Source: Sceloporus undulatus (taxonomy: Eukaryota > Chordata > Lepidosauria > Squamata > Phrynosomatidae). From it: a DNA stretch of 64,000 nucleotides. Made by a program: the position numbers and the translations under genes. The stretch is from positions 110,285,836 to 110,349,835 of the forward strand of contig NC_056527.1 of the NCBI RefSeq assembly GCF_019175285.1. The letters run 5' to 3'. This document shows positions 35,542 to 46,083 of the stretch, one piece after another (position 1 is the stretch's first letter; every line of letters begins with the position of its first letter). The notes below the pieces were generated by a model. It made no database searches, was not told where the DNA came from, and saw only the letters and a list, made by a program, of their open reading frames with translations.

Positions 35542-35753
35542 TACATCTACATTGTAAAAATGATGCATCTTGACACCACTTTCATGGCTCTATCTTACAG
35601 AACCCTGGGATTTGTAGGGCTCCAGCTTTCTTGGACAGAGAGAGAGAGAGCTAAAGACCTTGCAAAACTACAGATCCCAGGATCCCATAGGATGGAGCTA
35701 GAGCACTTAAAGTGGTGTACTAACTGCATCATTTCTACAGTGTAAATGCATCC
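35542..35753. mobile_element. Palindromic MITE, sister subfamily
   Basis: Same layout but with TACATCTACATTGTAAAAAT ends and a CTCTATCTTACAGAACCCTG arm, distinct from family A. Confidence 0.75.
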
Positions 35754-35796
35754 AGAGGGTGGGAGAAAACACTGCAGTGGAGAGAAATGTAAGTCT

Positions 35797-35951
35797 GATC
35801 CACACTACAGAAATAATGCAGTTTGACACAACATTAAGTGCCATGGCTCAATGCTATGGAATTTTGGTCTCCTAGCAAACTACAAATCCCAGGATTCCAT
35901 AGCATTGAGCCATGGAAGCGGTGTCAACCTGGGTTATTTCTGCAGTGTGCC
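35797..35951. mobile_element. Palindromic MITE (family A), short-loop copy
   Basis: CCACACTACAGAAATAATGC to TTATTTCTGCAGTGTG; the middle loop is shortened. Confidence 0.8.
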
Positions 35952-35969
35952 AGAAGCCTGGGCTGAGCC

Positions 35970-36178
35970 CTTGCACTGCAGAAATAATGCAATTTGACAT
36001 TGCTTTAAGTGCCATGGCTCAATGCTATGGAATCCTGGGATTTGTAGTTTAGCGAGCTATTGAGCCTTCTCTGTCAGAGAGCTCTGGTGACCTTCCAAAC
36101 TACAAATCCCAGGGTTCCATAGCATGGAGCCATGGAAGCTAAAGTGCTGTCAAACTGCATGCATTCTGCAAGTGTGGC
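35970..36178. mobile_element. Palindromic MITE (family A), third in a row
   Basis: TTGCACTGCAGAAATAATGC, then GGAATCCTGGGATTTGTAGT and its mirror. Confidence 0.85.
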
Positions 36179-36247
36179 AGCAAGCATAGAGAGAGTGGAG
36201 AGAAATTTAGCCTTGTGTCCCTTTAAGGGGGAAAGGCATAAAAGGAA

Positions 36248-36266
36248 ACTACGTCTCCCAGAATGC
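36248..36266 (+). promoter_or_regulatory. ZNF143/SBS-like motif
   Basis: ACTACGTCTCCCAGAATGC is close to the ZNF143 (SBS) site ACTACAATTCCCAGAATGC, a common vertebrate promoter element. It lies just past a cluster of MITEs whose arms carry the related ACTACAAATCCCAG, so it may be a drifted MITE arm rather than a promoter site. Confidence 0.3.
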
Positions 36267-36475
36267 TCTTTGATACTCCATTTCCCATCCTTCCAGGCAA
36301 AGGAAGCTGACTCCAAAGAGGAGGCTGGCCTTTTCTGTTTGGCTTAATTTTTTTTGCAAGGTGTTGCTGTTTAATGCAAGAGCTGTTGCTGCGGATCTTA
36401 TTATTTTTGCAACGTGCAATTTCCCCATTTTTTAAAAAAATAAATTAAATATATATATATTTTGTTTTGTTGAAG

Positions 36476-36496
36476 ATGAGATGGATGAGAAAACTG
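36476..36496 (+). other. Possible 21-nt 5' exon (or exon 1 end) of the 39-kb zinc-finger gene
   Basis: A T-rich tract ending in AG at 36474-36475 is followed 21 nt later by a perfect donor (CTG then GTAAGTG). Joined to the acceptor at 39255 it would add only untranslated sequence with a short upstream reading frame. It could equally be the 3' end of a longer first exon starting near 36.25 kb. Confidence 0.25.
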
Positions 36497-36747
36497 GTAA
36501 GTGCCTGTGAATTTCCTTGCTTAATTCGGAGGGGATCCAAATTAATGCTTCCTTCTATTTGCAAACTCAGCATCCTTAATGCATTGGCTCTCAGATTTGC
36601 AAACAGCAAATCCATGCAGTTGTTATGGAAAATGAACAAATTGTTAGAAAGAGGTTGGGGTGTGTATGAAAGAAGGCGTTATAATCATTCTAAAAATTGG
36701 CCTTTATGAGAACACAATGATGTGTCTTTTTTCCTCTCCTCCCAGTG

Positions 36748-37036
36748 ATCTTTGTAACATTACCAAAGGTGGAAACTACTTTATTGCAAATGAAATAAAT
36801 CAATAAATGGGGGGGGGGGGATAAGGGGGGGCAGGTTTATTTTGGTGCGATGATGCAACCTAAAAATTCTGCATTTGTGTGTATCCTGCACTTCTTTTGC
36901 AAGGAGGAGGCACACACTAATGCAGGATTAAAAAAAAGGTTGCATCACAGCACAAAATAATAAACCTGACCCATTTTCTCCCATTTCTTTATATGTTTTA
37001 TTGGCAACAAAGTAGTTTCCACCTTTGGTAATCTTT
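36748..37036. repeat. 290-bp fold-back (inverted repeat)
   Basis: ACCAAAGGTGGAAACTACTT at 36762 is mirrored by AAGTAGTTTCCACCTTTGGT at 37010. Inside, GGTTTATTTTGGTGCGATGA and TGCAACCT (36835-36862) are mirrored by AGGTTGCATCACAGCACAAA (36931). The centre lies near 36895. It shares no sequence with the palindromic MITEs. Confidence 0.85.
36805..36832 (+). repeat. Two G runs, quadruplex-prone
   Basis: G10-11 and G7 separated by ATAA, inside the left arm of the fold-back. Confidence 0.7.
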
Positions 37037-37097
37037 GGACTTTGTGCATTATTGGGTCACCTCCTCAGAAAGTTTGGCTTGGATGGGACAGGCCTAT

Positions 37098-37207
37098 GGC
37101 TGCATCCACTCTGCAGGAATAATCCGGTTTGACTCTGCTTTAACTGCCATTGCTCATTGCTATACAATTCTGAGATTTTATAGTTTGTTCTGGCACCAGA
37201 GCTCTGT
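37098..37207. mobile_element. Palindromic MITE (family A), left half only
   Basis: GGCTGCATCCACTCTGCAGG to TTCTGGCACCAGAGCTCTG; the right arm is lost. Confidence 0.75.
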
Positions 37208-37337
37208 ATGTGTTTGTTAATGTTTGTAGGTATATTTGTTTTTCCTTTTCCTTTTCTGTGTTGGTATGTTTCTAGTTTTGGTTTTAACAAAATTTCAATT
37301 AATTTTTTCTAAAAAAAATGCTTGGGGAATTGTTTAT

Positions 37338-37570
37338 TACAGTTGGTTCTCTGCATCCAGGGATTCTGTATCCAGGGATTCAACCATCTATGGCTTGAAA
37401 ATATTTTAAAAACATAAATTCCCCAAAGCAAACCTTGATTTTACCATTTTATACAAGGGGCACCATTTTATTATGCCATTGAATTTAATGGGACGTGAGC
37501 ATCCACAGATTTTGATATCTGCAAGGGGGCCCTGGAACCAAACACTAGTGAATACCAAGGGCCGACTGTA
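37338..37570 (-). mobile_element. TA-flanked MITE, 'CAGTGGGCC' family
   Basis: TACAGTTGGTTCTCTGCATC to AAGGGCCGACTGTA; reversed relative to 6.2 kb. Confidence 0.8.
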
Positions 37571-37729
37571 CTTAATTTGCTGTTACATTGGGGATATGAA
37601 TCAACTGTAGGTTTGGTTAAATAAACAGAGTTTGTTCTCAGCCCCAGAAAACCCCATGGTAAGTTTGCCTTAGGGTTATCATAAATCACAAATTGCACAC
37701 AATAACTGCAACAACATCAGCTTAACTAA

Positions 37730-37958
37730 TACAGGGTTGAGTCTCCCGTATCCATAATGCTTGGGGTTTTTTGGATTTTTATTTTTTGGATTTTGGAATA
37801 TTTGTATTTGCATATACAGTACGTACATAAGGAGATATCTCTGAGGTACTGAACTTTAAGAAAGCAAAGGTGTCCCTATCTCATCCACCCATGATAAAAG
37901 TTTTGGTTTTGGGGATATTTTGGATTTCAGAATTCTGGATAAAGGAAACTCAACCCTG
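37730..37958 (+). mobile_element. MER2/Tigger-like MITE, 'CAGGGTTGAGT' family
   Basis: Inverted ends CAGGGTTGAGTCTCC and GGAAACTCAACCCTG. The ends resemble those of mammalian MER2/Tigger elements (established pogo relatives). Confidence 0.8.
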
Positions 37959-37975
37959 GATTTTATAATGGAAGA

Positions 37976-38184
37976 ACGGTTGGCCTTTGGTAGCCATAGA
38001 TTCTGCTTGAAAATATTTTAAAAGACTTTTTTCCTCAAAAAAGCAAACCTTGATTTTGCCATTTTATCTAAGGGGCACCATTTTACTATGTCATTGTATT
38101 TAATGGGACTTGAGCATCCACATGTTTTGTTATCCAAGGTGAGTCCTGCAACTAAACCCCAGCAGATACCAAGGGCCCACAGTA
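37976..38184 (-). mobile_element. TA-flanked MITE, 'CAGTGGGCC' family
   Basis: GGTTGGCCTTTGGTAGCCAT to AAGGGCCCACAGTA in reverse. Confidence 0.75.
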
Positions 38185-38224
38185 TATCTAATAGGGGTAT
38201 ATATCTATTGAGTTAGGAGAGGAA

Positions 38225-38395
38225 GTTAGTATTTGTTGTTATTAACTGCCTTGGAGTCAGCCTTGACTCATGGCAACCCCTTGAATGGGAATCCGCCAAG
38301 CTCTCTTAATTGAGTCTATTTCGTATGTGGTCTTCTTCTCTTTCTGCTTCCCTTCATCTTCCCTTAGTACTCTTAAGGAGGGCATATCCATCCTC
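38225..38395 (-). mobile_element. RTE/BovB-type LINE 3' fragment
   Basis: CCTTGACTCATGGCAACCCC and CTTAATTGAGTCTATTTCGT match the family's 3' end in reverse. Confidence 0.6.
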
Positions 38396-38572
38396 CTTAA
38401 ATAATATGAATTAGGTAGAAGGATTGCAAAATGAAAACTGTGTCTGGAAGCAACACCCTCTACATTTTACTTTGAACGGTGCCAAGATTGGATTCTTTTC
38501 AGTGCCAGGACAAGGCATGGCTTTTTCTTGCTTTTTGACTTAATTTTCTTTTAAGCATATATATGGATGGTA

Positions 38573-38775
38573 GAGAGCCAACTTGGCATAGTGGTTTGAG
38601 TGTTGGACTATGACTCTGGAGATAAGGGTTCGATTCCTAGTTCAGCCATGAAACCCCTGGGTGACCTTGGGCAAGTGACATGCTCTCAGCCTCAGAGAAA
38701 GGCAATGGCAAACCTCTTCTGAAAACCCCATGCTGGGTCCCCATTAGGTTCAGCATAAGTCAGATAGACAGAACT
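38573..38775 (+). repeat. tRNA-derived SINE, near full length
   Basis: GAGAGCCAACTTGGCATAGT opens the tRNA-like head, GGTTCGATTCC is the box-B-like element, and CTCTCAGCCTCAGAGAAAGG the body. Confidence 0.85.
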
Positions 38776-38789
38776 CATTAAATTGGTAA

Positions 38790-38955
38790 GGTGGATGGCA
38801 GCAGGAAAAGAAGAAGGTCACACTGCAGATGGATGGTCTCAACCTGGGAGGACATGGACCTGTGTCTGTGAGACCTGAGCTGGGCTGTTGAGGATAGGGC
38901 AACTTGGCCTTTCATTCATGGGGTCACCGTGAGACAAAGTAAAGTCAAAGGTAGT
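38790..38955 (+). mobile_element. RTE/BovB-type LINE 3' fragment
   Basis: GACCTGAGCTGGGCTGTTGA and ATTCATGGGGTCACCGTGAG match the 3' end in sense. With 38225-38395 it makes an inverted pair around a SINE. Confidence 0.55.
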
Positions 38956-39305
38956 CATCAACAACTACACCAATACTTTTAAAACTCTTTTAGCTTTTCC
39001 AAGCTGTTTTAATTTATTAGAGAGGCTTAATTTGTTTTTATTTTGTTTTCAATCATATGTTGATTTTAACTTGGAAATGTTTAAATGTCTGTATTGTTAT
39101 ATCTATTTACTGTCCTTACTCACATGATAACAGGATGGTACAGAAATATTTTTAATGATGGTAATGATAATAATATTTCCAATGAGCTTGAAAGCTTGTT
39201 GACAATTTGTTTTTCTCAGTCATTAATTCACTATATGTGTGTTTTATCCCTGCAGAGGAAACTGTGATCTTAAGCAAGAATAAAGTGGACCATCCCTGGT
39301 GAGAA

Positions 39306-41426
39306 ATGAATCGCTGCCGGCAGAGTTTTCGAGCATCCCCTTCCAAGCAGAGTTTTAGAGCATCCTCATCCAAGCAAGTGAGAGAGATGAGGACAAAGTC
39401 AGCGAGTCCACAGTGGTTGAAAGGATGCCTACAACCAGGGCCAGGAGACTTGGAATGGGAGGAGGCTTCTGACAGTAGCTCAGTAGTCTTTATTGAGGAG
39501 CAGGGAGATGTTGGATGTGTGTCCGATTTAGTGGTTGATGGAGAGATCTCTGCCCAGATGCAGGCCACCATAGAGAAACGATCCTTGATGGAAGAAACAG
39601 AGGTTTTTCTTTATCCAGAGAGTCCTCAACCAAAGATTGAGCTCCCAGCAGAAGAATCCGAGGAGGTTGCTTACCAAAGACAAGGTTGCGAAGAAGCTGA
39701 AGTGGTCCTCTGTCCAGAGGCAGCTTGGATAAATCAGGATTCTGAGGAGGAGGAAATTGGAGACTTTAGCTATGATGCTGGATCTCCACTTGGGGTTGAA
39801 TCTGAGATGATTTTTGACCCAGAGGGATCCAGTGAAAAGGAACCAGAAGAGGTCTCTTACTGGGGGCAACCTGCTATGGAGGAAGCACACATTGGGGGAG
39901 ATTCTGAGTCAGTTGTTGATCAGAATGGTTCTCCTTTAAGGGCAGGATCTAGTGGGGAAGAATGTGCAGAAATCCACTCTCATCAGAGAGTTTTTCCTAG
40001 GAATGGACCTGAAAAGGAGGCAATTGACGCATGGGCCATGCCTGTACAGGAGCTAGTTGTTGAACAACGGCCACCCAAGCCACGCCATATCTGTAGCGAG
40101 TGTGGACGTAGCTTGGCCAGCCACTCGGCCCTCGTCCGCCATTGCCTCATCCACACAGGAGAACTGCCTTATGAATGCCCAGAGTGTGGGCGTCGCTTCC
40201 GACAGTCCTCTGCCCTTGTCCGCCACATTCGGGCCCATCGAGGTGAGCGCCCATATGTTTGTGGTGAGTGTGGTAAAGCATTTGGTGTCAGGTCAGCATT
40301 GGTTCGCCATCAGCGGGCACTGCACACAAGCGAGAGGCCTTATGTATGCGCTGAGTGTGGGAAGGCCTATGCAGACCTTTCCATCTTGACGAAACACCAG
40401 TTGATTCACATCAATGGTCGGCCATTTTCTTGTCCTGATTGTGGCCAGTCTTTTGGGCATCGCACCACCTTGACGCAACACCGACGCATCCATACAGAGG
40501 AGCGGCCATACCGTTGCACAGAATGTGGGCAGACTTTCCGGCAGAACTCGGCCCTGGCCAACCACCGCCAAGTCCATTCGGGCAGACGTCCCTTTTCTTG
40601 TCAGTACTGTGGCAAAACTTTTGCGGGCAGACCTACTCTAGTCCAACATCTCCGGACCCACACGGGGGAAAAGCCGTACAGTTGCCCGGAGTGTGGTCGC
40701 CAGTTCAGCACCAGTTCCAACCTCCTGCAGCACCGGAGAAACCACCTTGGCGAACGGCCCTTCACCTGCTCCTTGTGCGGCCGGTGTTTTGCCCGGCGGC
40801 CTGACTTGGCTCGGCACTATGTCACGCATGCTGAAGGCAGTGTCAGGCCTCATCGCTGTGGGGAATGTGGGAGGCGCTTTGTGGAGCTGGCAGACTTGGA
40901 GCAACACCAAGCCACCCACCGTGGAGAGCGGCCCTACGTCTGCAGCTACTGTGGCAAATCTTTCATGGAGGCTGCCACCCTGGCTCGCCACCGGCGGTCA
41001 CATCTTCCCACAACCGAGCAGGGCTACAAGTGTGAGGAATGCGGGCAGACCTTTGGGCAGAGCTCTGACCTCTTGGCCCATGGACGAGTCCATAGCGGGG
41101 AGCGGCCATATGCTTGTGTGGACTGTGGCAAAGCCTTTGGCCGCAGCTCCAACCTTTCTCGCCACCGACGGGTGCACACCCATGAGCGCCCCTATGTCTG
41201 TGGGGACTGTGGGAAGAGCTACACCCAAAGCACCCACCTCATGGAGCACCAGAGGCAGCACACAGGCGAACGGCCCTATGAATGTGCAGACTGTGGACGG
41301 TCCTTTGGCAAGAAGGGGCACCTGGACTCTCACCGGCGTGTCCATCAGCTCTTGCCAGGATCCCCTGAGAAGGATGATGAATCCCTTGTGGAATGTGCTG
41401 ATTCTGGCAGTCCACAGAATATATGA
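39306..41426 (+). CDS. C2H2 zinc-finger protein, 706 aa, 15 fingers, single coding exon
   Basis: One open exon starts after an acceptor-like tract ending at 39255. All three frames carry a stop between that acceptor and 39306, so ATG 39306 is the natural start. The N-terminus has a short repeat (QSFRASPSK, QSFRASSSK). Residues about 60-250 are acidic, with many Glu-Glu pairs and no SCAN, BTB or KRAB domain that I recognise. From about residue 260, fifteen C2H2 fingers follow with GERPY-type linkers; nearly all keep the C-x2-C and H-x3-H spacing. The finger-3 loop has one extra residue (RALH) and the linkers after fingers 9 and 11 are longer. A short acidic tail ends the protein. DNA-binding nuclear regulator is inferred from the family. 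The two zinc-finger genes differ in finger sequence, so they are not recent duplicates. A possible poly-A signal lies at 42500-42505. Confidence 0.9.
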   Translation: MNRCRQSFRASPSKQSFRASSSKQVREMRTKSASPQWLKGCLQPGPGDLEWEEASDSSSVVFIEEQGDVGCVSDLVVDGEISAQMQATIEKRSLMEETEVFLYPESPQPKIELPAEESEEVAYQRQGCEEAEVVLCPEAAWINQDSEEEEIGDFSYDAGSPLGVESEMIFDPEGSSEKEPEEVSYWGQPAMEEAHIGGDSESVVDQNGSPLRAGSSGEECAEIHSHQRVFPRNGPEKEAIDAWAMPVQELVVEQRPPKPRHICSECGRSLASHSALVRHCLIHTGELPYECPECGRRFRQSSALVRHIRAHRGERPYVCGECGKAFGVRSALVRHQRALHTSERPYVCAECGKAYADLSILTKHQLIHINGRPFSCPDCGQSFGHRTTLTQHRRIHTEERPYRCTECGQTFRQNSALANHRQVHSGRRPFSCQYCGKTFAGRPTLVQHLRTHTGEKPYSCPECGRQFSTSSNLLQHRRNHLGERPFTCSLCGRCFARRPDLARHYVTHAEGSVRPHRCGECGRRFVELADLEQHQATHRGERPYVCSYCGKSFMEAATLARHRRSHLPTTEQGYKCEECGQTFGQSSDLLAHGRVHSGERPYACVDCGKAFGRSSNLSRHRRVHTHERPYVCGDCGKSYTQSTHLMEHQRQHTGERPYECADCGRSFGKKGHLDSHRRVHQLLPGSPEKDDESLVECADSGSPQNI

Positions 41427-43169
41427 AAGAGCTGAGCGGGCAAGAGACTGGAGTAGGGTGGGTGGGCTGAGGGGTTACAGCAAGGCCTAGTTTCAGCATG
41501 ACTTAGCCCATAAAACTCTTCTACATGCCACAGTCCTGCCGTATAGTGATCAAAAACATGCACAGAGTTCCTTACCATGGGGGCCCAGTGAAATGCCTCA
41601 CTGTCATTCATATATCTAACAACAAAGGGGAAAATATTCTGGGTCAGAAGGCAATCAAGTGTGAATTGCTATAACATTAGAAATTTTCTTGAGTGGTAAT
41701 CCATAAACTCAGTGTGAAACATAGACTTCCTAACAGCTGGAAAAGGTGGTTATTTAAAAGGAATGTTTGACCACTAGATTCCTCATTCCTCCAAGAACGA
41801 GCAAATTCTGCTCCCCTGTTTCTATTCTGATTCCTTTAGTTCCAAATTAAGTGGAAAAAGCTGTAGTTCAAGTCTTCCATCTCCGAGATGTTTCATCCTG
41901 TGTATCTCATCCCGAAAAGTTGGGTCTCAGTAGCCGGATATCAAATGCTGTCCTGCAAAGAACTCTTCCTCTACCTCACCACCTTTGCTTTGCTTTAATT
42001 CTGCAAATAAGAGAGAATAATGTCCTTGTTATACTGTATATTCAATAAGAGTCTGAGGATTTGCTTCTCTGTGTGTGTGAGACAGAGACACTCTGTGATT
42101 GTTTGAAATTCTCATTCAAGGAAGCAGTGAAAGTATATACATATAAAAAAAATCTTACATTTGAGTGGCATTGTTTTTTTTAAACCTCTGTGGTTGTTAG
42201 AAATCCACATAAAAGAGGTTTCCAGGCCAAGGGTTTCTGCGCATAGGGAAGCATGGGAAAAGTGGATTGTTGGTTTTCCTAGTGGTGATGAATGAATAGA
42301 TTTGGGGGAACAAATTGAGGCAGCCTTCATAGATGCAGCACCCTTCACATGTTTTGCACTGCATCTTTCATCACCTGGCATAGCCAATGTTGAAGACTAA
42401 TGGGAGCTGAAACAGTGGCATACCTAGCACATTTGACACCCAGTACGCATCATTTTTTAATACACACCCCCACAAAATTATTTTCAGTAATAATAATGAA
42501 ATAAAACGAATAATTATGTTTTTGCTGCTGCCACTGCTGCTATCACTGCCCATCTCTTCAGGGTGCTTGTGACCCTTGGAAGTGGCAGGCAGCAGCAGAG
42601 GTGGTGACAAATCCATGTTTATGCCACCACCGCTGTTGCTACTCTCAATCGCTTTGGGGTGCAGGTAACCCCTGAAGAGATGGACAGTAGTGGTGGCGCC
42701 AACTCCATATTTCCACCTTGCTTTCCTACCCACCTGTGGTCTAGAAGGGCTGCTGGCCAGGCAGAAAAGGAAGGTGCAGGAAGGGTAGGAGTTCATGGCT
42801 GCAAGGCTCAGTGTCAGAAGACACTTGCCTCACTCCTTGACAGTGACTGTGAGCAAGTCTCTCCTTTCTGCACCCACTGATCTGCACCTACCCCATGCCT
42901 TCAGTGTTTGGGGACCAGTGCCATTTTCTCACTTGGGGTATCAGCCAGTGAAGCCTGCACCCCCCTAGTGATGTCCCTGAGCCGAGGTACAAAACACCTG
43001 GAAGGAAACAAGTTGGGCAATGTTGAGTTAAAGGGTTCTTTAAACTTGAGGCACAGCGTATGCTATGTCTTCATCCACCTTCTAGTCAACGATTGCGCTG
43101 ACCCTATTTATGTCCTGTCAGTGAAGTGGAAGTGCATTAATGGGATGTTCCGATAATACCAAATGACAG
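41427..43169. other. 3' UTR of the 39-kb zinc-finger gene and intergenic DNA
   Basis: A poly-A candidate lies at 42500. A weak inverted similarity around GGTGGTGGCA/GCCACCACCG (42600-42700) was seen; no gene. Confidence 0.45.
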
Positions 43170-43440
43170 GAAATGAGGGGTCAATTCCACTTCATCCATG
43201 GGACTATTACGTCACTTAATCTAGACATTATACGTCTATTGATGCAGCCAAGAACATTGGCCTTTTTAGCTGCTGCATCACACTGTTGACTCTTTTTCCA
43301 CTTGTGGTCTATTTGGACTCCTAGATCCCTTTCACACGTAGTCTCCTTAAGCCAGGTGTCCCCCATTTTATATCTATGCATTTTGTTTTATTCCAGCCAG
43401 AATTCCTCTATCTTAGCATTGGTGGAGATAAATCCCATTC
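43170..43440 (-). mobile_element. CR1 LINE ORF2 end
   Basis: The minus strand encodes CERDLGVQIDHKWKKSQQCD and AAAKKANVLGCINRRIMSRL, classic CR1 ORF2 C-terminus. Confidence 0.85.
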
Positions 43441-43539
43441 TTCAGATGAAGTAGTGATATTAAAGCCTTGGAGTATATTATTATAGCCTGAAAAACCCAC
43501 AAAAAAACTATTGTTATTTTATTGATGTCCTGCCTTTTC

Positions 43540-44205
43540 ACAATATAGAGACTCAAGGTGGTGTTATAAAGCTCATTTATTCAATTTACAAAGCTTATTT
43601 ATTCAGCTTATTTATTTATTTATTTATAAAGCTTATTTAATGATTTATTTATTAAGCTGATTCACTGTTTATAAAGCTTATTTATACAGTTTATAAAGCC
43701 TATCATGCTTATTTGGTTTATAAAGCTTATAAAGTTTATTTATTAGGTTTATAAACCTTATTTATGTAATTTATAAAGCTTATTTATGCAGTTTATAAAG
43801 CCTAAAATGCTTATTTAGTTTATAAAGCTTATTTAGTTACAAAGTTTATTAATAGTTTACAAAGCTTATAGAGCTTATTTACAGTTCATAAAGCTTATAA
43901 ATCTTATTTATTTATTTATAAAATAAATATAAAATATATTCATTCAGTTTATAAAGCTTATAAAGTTTATAATGCTTATTTAGTTTATAAAGCTTATAAA
44001 GCTTATTTACACAGTTCATAAAGCCTATAACACCTATTTAGTTTATAAAGCTTATTTATTAATCTTATAAAGCTTATTTATGCAGTTTATCAAGCCTATA
44101 ACTCTTATTTGGTTTATAAAACTTATTCATTAAGCTTATAAAGCTTATTTTTTACAGTTTATCAAGCCTATAACTCTTATTTATACAGCTGATAAAGCTT
44201 ATTTA
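43540..44205 (+). repeat. AT-rich minisatellite with many AAGCTT
   Basis: Imperfect units of roughly 20-30 bp built on TTTATAAAGCTTATTTA fill 650 bp just upstream of the MAPK7 promoter. Units vary in length and order. Confidence 0.9.
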
Positions 44206-44369
44206 AACAAGAATGGGGCATAATTTATTATTATTATTAGGGGAATGGGATATAATTTAATAATGAGGGGAAGGACTGAGGCCTGTGCTTTTGGACACTT
44301 GCAGTGACTGACAGAAGTTCCACAGAGAAATGAAGGAAAGAAAGCAGAGCTTTTGTCTGCCAGTTATCC

Positions 44370-44752
44370 CTCATGAGGAGCCTCGCCTCCTTTTCCCTAG
44401 TTTTCTCTTCCGACGCTTTTCATTGGCTCCCTCCCTCCTTCCGCGCTTTCCGATTGGCTCAGAGTAAGGAGAGGGGTGGGACTTGGTCTTCAAAGAAAAA
44501 AAGCCCACGCAAGGTAGGCACAGTCCTTCCCTCTCCTCAACTTCGCCGCCGTGGCCACGCCTCCCTGAGTCCTGATTGGCCGAGAAGGAGTCGAAGCCCT
44601 AACATCCGGGTACCTTGGAGGAGGAGAGCTAGAGCTAGAACAGAGGAAGCAGGCAGGGAAGGGAGGGGGAAGAGGAGGGAGTGGCGGACCAGAGAGGGAA
44701 CCGCCCCGGTCCTCCAAAGGGCTTCTCGGTGCCTTTGCTCCCATTGCAGCAG
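44370..44752 (+). promoter_or_regulatory. MAPK7: MAPK7 promoter and non-coding exon 1
   Basis: A GC- and CpG-richer stretch stands out from AT-rich surroundings. It carries three ATTGG (inverted CCAAT, NF-Y) boxes at 44422, 44453 and 44575 and a CCGCCCC GC box at 44702, with no TATA box. It ends in an ideal donor, CAG then GTGAGAAT, after 44752. The first coding exon at 46957 has untranslated sequence before its ATG, so a 5' non-coding exon is expected here. The exact start of transcription cannot be read. Confidence 0.65.
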
Positions 44753-44989
44753 GTGAGAATCCTCTTTCCCTAGGAAGCAGAAGGGGAAAAGTGTCACCCA
44801 AGGTGTGCATCTCTCCTTTCCCTTTTCTTTTCCATGGTGTACAATCCTTCCCTCCCAGGACAGATTTTATTCCCCATCCTATAATGCAGTCCCTCCCTCT
44901 CCATCTCTAGATGAAGGGCAGCCCCCTCAGTTTCTCTCCATCCTCTCCTTTCCTGATCTCTGCCATACTGGGGGTCCTTTATGTGGCTG

Positions 44990-45330
44990 CTAGATCCCTT
45001 TTACATGCTGACTCTTTTTTAATTGAAGATCCCTTTTGCATGTTGACATTTTGCTGCTGGATCCCCTTTTGCTTGCTGACTTTGTTGCTCCTGGATCCCC
45101 TTTGTATGTTGACTCTTGAAGATCCCTTTTGCATGCTGACCTTTTGGGCAAGATCCCTTTTGTCTGCTGGCTTTGTTGCTGTTGGATCCCTTTTGTATAT
45201 TGACTTTTTACTTGAAGATCCCTTTTGCATACTGACTTTGCTACAAGATCTCTTTTGCGTGCTGACTTTTTGCTGCAAGATCCCTTTTGCATGCAGACTT
45301 TTTTGCTGCTGGATCCCTTTTGCTACACTT
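44990..45330 (+). repeat. Minisatellite of GATCCCTTTTGCATGCTGAC units in MAPK7 intron 1
   Basis: About ten imperfect units of 30-40 bp, each with GATCCC(T)TTTGC and TGCTGACTTT. It starts about 240 bp after exon 1. Reading frames stay open in both strands because of the repeat period, not because of a protein. Confidence 0.9.
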
Positions 45331-45902
45331 GATTTTAGTCAAAAGGCTGAGAAGTGATAATAAGATCCCTTTTGCTCCAAAATCCCTTTTGCTGACTAAG
45401 AAGGCGATGTCTCTGAAGACAGGCTTCTTCCATAACAAGGCTCTCAAGAATCCATCTCTGCCTCATAACATCTCCTGTTCTTCTCCTCCATGTAGTCGCA
45501 GAGTCTCATCTCCACATCATCATCATAATCGTCATCATATTTATATCCCACTTTCCCCCCAAAATTAGGAATCAGAGCAGTTTACCATTTAAAATAACAG
45601 TGCAATTCACATTTCCCATTCTTCCCCTGAACATGATGGCAGCCCTTCTTCCCTTTGTATTCCATAATATTCCCTGTTTTTCTTGCAATGGGGACCACCT
45701 CTAAAGGTAGAGCAACCTGTTTCTTCACCTCAGTGTGCTATTGCAACTGATTTGTGGGAAGCGACAATTCCCTTTCTTCTGCTCATCTCATAATAATCTA
45801 CTTTTTGATCTGGGTGTGTGCCATAAGATCTCCCCTCGTTTTCTATGTCCAACAATGTACCAGTTTTGATGACAGCCTTGCTTTGTCAGTTCCACAAATG
45901 TT

Positions 45903-46083
45903 GGCTGCATCTATAGTGCAGACTTTAACTGCATTGGCTCAATGCTATGGATTTTGGGATTTGTAGTTTGGTGAGAGATTTAGCCTTCTCTGTCAGAGAG
46001 CTTAGGTTCAGCTACAAATGCCAGAATTGCATAGGGAGGAGCCAGGGCAGTTAAAGCAGTGTCAAACATTACAGTTTCTGACA
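45903..46083. mobile_element. Palindromic MITE (family A) in MAPK7 intron 1
   Basis: GGCTGCATCTATAGTGCAGA to TTAAAGCAGTGTCAAACATT; the terminal arm is eroded. Confidence 0.8.

Noticed and set aside
38573-38610. tRNA gene
   Set aside because: The A/B-box-like parts belong to a SINE head repeated about nine times; no full cloverleaf.
36476-39255. Coding 5' exons for the 39-kb zinc-finger gene
   Set aside because: All three frames after the 39255 acceptor stop before ATG 39306, so no upstream coding exon can join in frame through that acceptor.
43540-44205. CRISPR-like or replication-origin array
   Set aside because: Units vary in length with no unique spacers; it is an AT minisatellite in a vertebrate genome.
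44911-45357. 148-residue plus frame and two 100-residue minus frames
   Set aside because: They are open only because the minisatellite unit length keeps frames open.
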